Part shown: positions 63,655-64,000 of the stretch, piece by piece | Position numbering within the stretch: position 1 is the stretch's first letter | Layout of the letters: every line of letters begins with the position of its first letter | Assembly: GCA_963827065.1 (NCBI GenBank) | Contig: CAWGZM010000002.1 | Coordinates: 12,009 to 76,008 of the forward strand | Reading direction: 5' to 3' | Length of the DNA: 64,000 nucleotides | Source of the DNA: JACVRW01 sp963827065 | GTDB taxonomy: Bacteria > Actinomycetota > Thermoleophilia > Solirubrobacterales > Thermoleophilaceae | Translations under genes and position numbers: made by a program | Notes under the pieces: model-generated | What the model was told of the DNA's origin: nothing | Database searches by the model: none | What the model saw: only the letters and a program-made list of their open reading frames with translations

Positions 63655-64000
63655 GTGGCTGACCCGGCCGTCTTCTACTACGACCTCGGCTCCCCGTACG
63701 CGTACCTCGCGGCCGAGCGCCTCACTCAGGTCCTCCCCGAGATCCCCGTCTGGCAGCCGATCCTGCTCGGCGGCATCTGGAAGGAGACGGGCGGGCGATC
63801 GTGGGCGGTCACCGACGGACGGGAAACCGGCGTGGCTGAGATCGAACGGCGGGCGGCCGACTATGGGCTCATGCCGATCCGCTGGCCCGAGGGCTGGCCG
63901 AACAACACGCTCAGCGCGATGCGCGTCGCCGTGTGGGCCCAGCAGATCGGCCGCACAGTGGCGTTTTCGCTCGCCGCGTTCCGCCAGGCGTTCGCCGGCG
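63655..64000 (+). CDS. DsbA-family 2-hydroxychromene-2-carboxylate isomerase-like protein (3' truncated)
   Basis: Probable GTG start at 63655. The frame reaches the window end. ADPAVFYYDLGSPYAYLAAE, WQPILLGGIWKETGGRSW, IERRAADYGLMPIRWPEGWP and RTVAFSLAAFRQAFAG follow the thioredoxin-fold DsbA/HCCA isomerase (NahD-like, glutathione-S-transferase kappa) pattern, where SPYAY replaces a CxxC site. Roughly 115 residues are visible of an expected 200. In the given sequence it is fused in frame to the LysM gene, which I regard as an artefact of one indel. Confidence 0.75.
   Translation, partial: MADPAVFYYDLGSPYAYLAAERLTQVLPEIPVWQPILLGGIWKETGGRSWAVTDGRETGVAEIERRAADYGLMPIRWPEGWPNNTLSAMRVAVWAQQIGRTVAFSLAAFRQAFAG

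Overview
The window is high-GC DNA (roughly 70% by eye) with GTG and TTG starts, many 4-base start/stop overlaps, and numerous secreted proteins with YVTN/PKD, FecR-like or Ala/Pro-rich architecture. Gene content and protein style suggest an actinobacterial chromosome, most likely class Thermoleophilia (Solirubrobacterales-like). The hallmarks are a dnaK-grpE-dnaJ-hspR operon, actinobacterial-type inositol-1-phosphate synthase next to a phosphatidylinositol-phosphate synthase, a DUF6458 protein, and DUF1800/DUF1501 secreted partners. The taxonomic call is inference. I saw no plasmid, phage, CRISPR, rRNA or tRNA gene.

Layout. 1-5.7 kb: a truncated secreted beta-propeller protein, then a minus-strand DUF1800-DUF1501-cupredoxin export operon. 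5.7-9.1 kb: a minus-strand purine operon (GYD-domain gene, purD, purE, purB). 9.1-17.4 kb: secreted proteins, a putative metallopeptidase, clpB, and a MinD/ParA-like ATPase with a coiled-coil membrane partner. 17.4-22.1 kb: a complete branched-chain amino acid type ABC transporter (livG, F, H, M, K). 22.1-26.2 kb: the minus-strand dnaK-grpE-dnaJ-hspR stress operon. 26.2-30.7 kb: a lipoprotein FKBP, a transporter remnant, an ArsM-like methyltransferase, a GT-C membrane protein, endonuclease III and a hydrolase. 30.8-35.4 kb: a lipid cassette (membrane protein, PAP2/Aur1-like enzyme, PIP synthase, inositol-1-phosphate synthase) ending in a clear terminator. 35.5-42.1 kb: secreted enzymes, a nitrilase, a glycosyltransferase-PHP fusion, a divergent uracil-DNA glycosylase-like protein and a small Cys protein. 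42.2-47.9 kb: a TetR repressor with two operator-like palindromes, an MFS pump, an FAD monooxygenase, an RlmD-like methyltransferase and a histone-H1-like protein. 47.9-52.9 kb: an EEP hydrolase, argF, a cupredoxin lipoprotein, a perfect hairpin, and a TPP-riboswitch-controlled thiO-thiS-thiG operon with a SnoaL-like gene. 52.9-59.7 kb: three secreted clan GH-A-like proteins around thiE, a membrane protein and lpd. 59.8-64 kb: secreted genes broken by many single-base frame changes, ending in a truncated DsbA-family gene.

How genes work together. Housekeeping (purine, thiamine, arginine, stress chaperones, amino acid uptake) alternates with export-oriented single genes. The most suggestive functional grouping is the inositol-lipid cassette, where a PAP2-family gene is translationally coupled to PIP synthase and followed by the enzyme that makes its substrate. 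Many genes have no visible Shine-Dalgarno but carry a TAnnnT hexamer 6-10 bases upstream of the start, suggesting widespread leaderless transcripts. The last 4 kb contain an abrupt concentration of frame changes that looks more like consensus indels than old gene decay.
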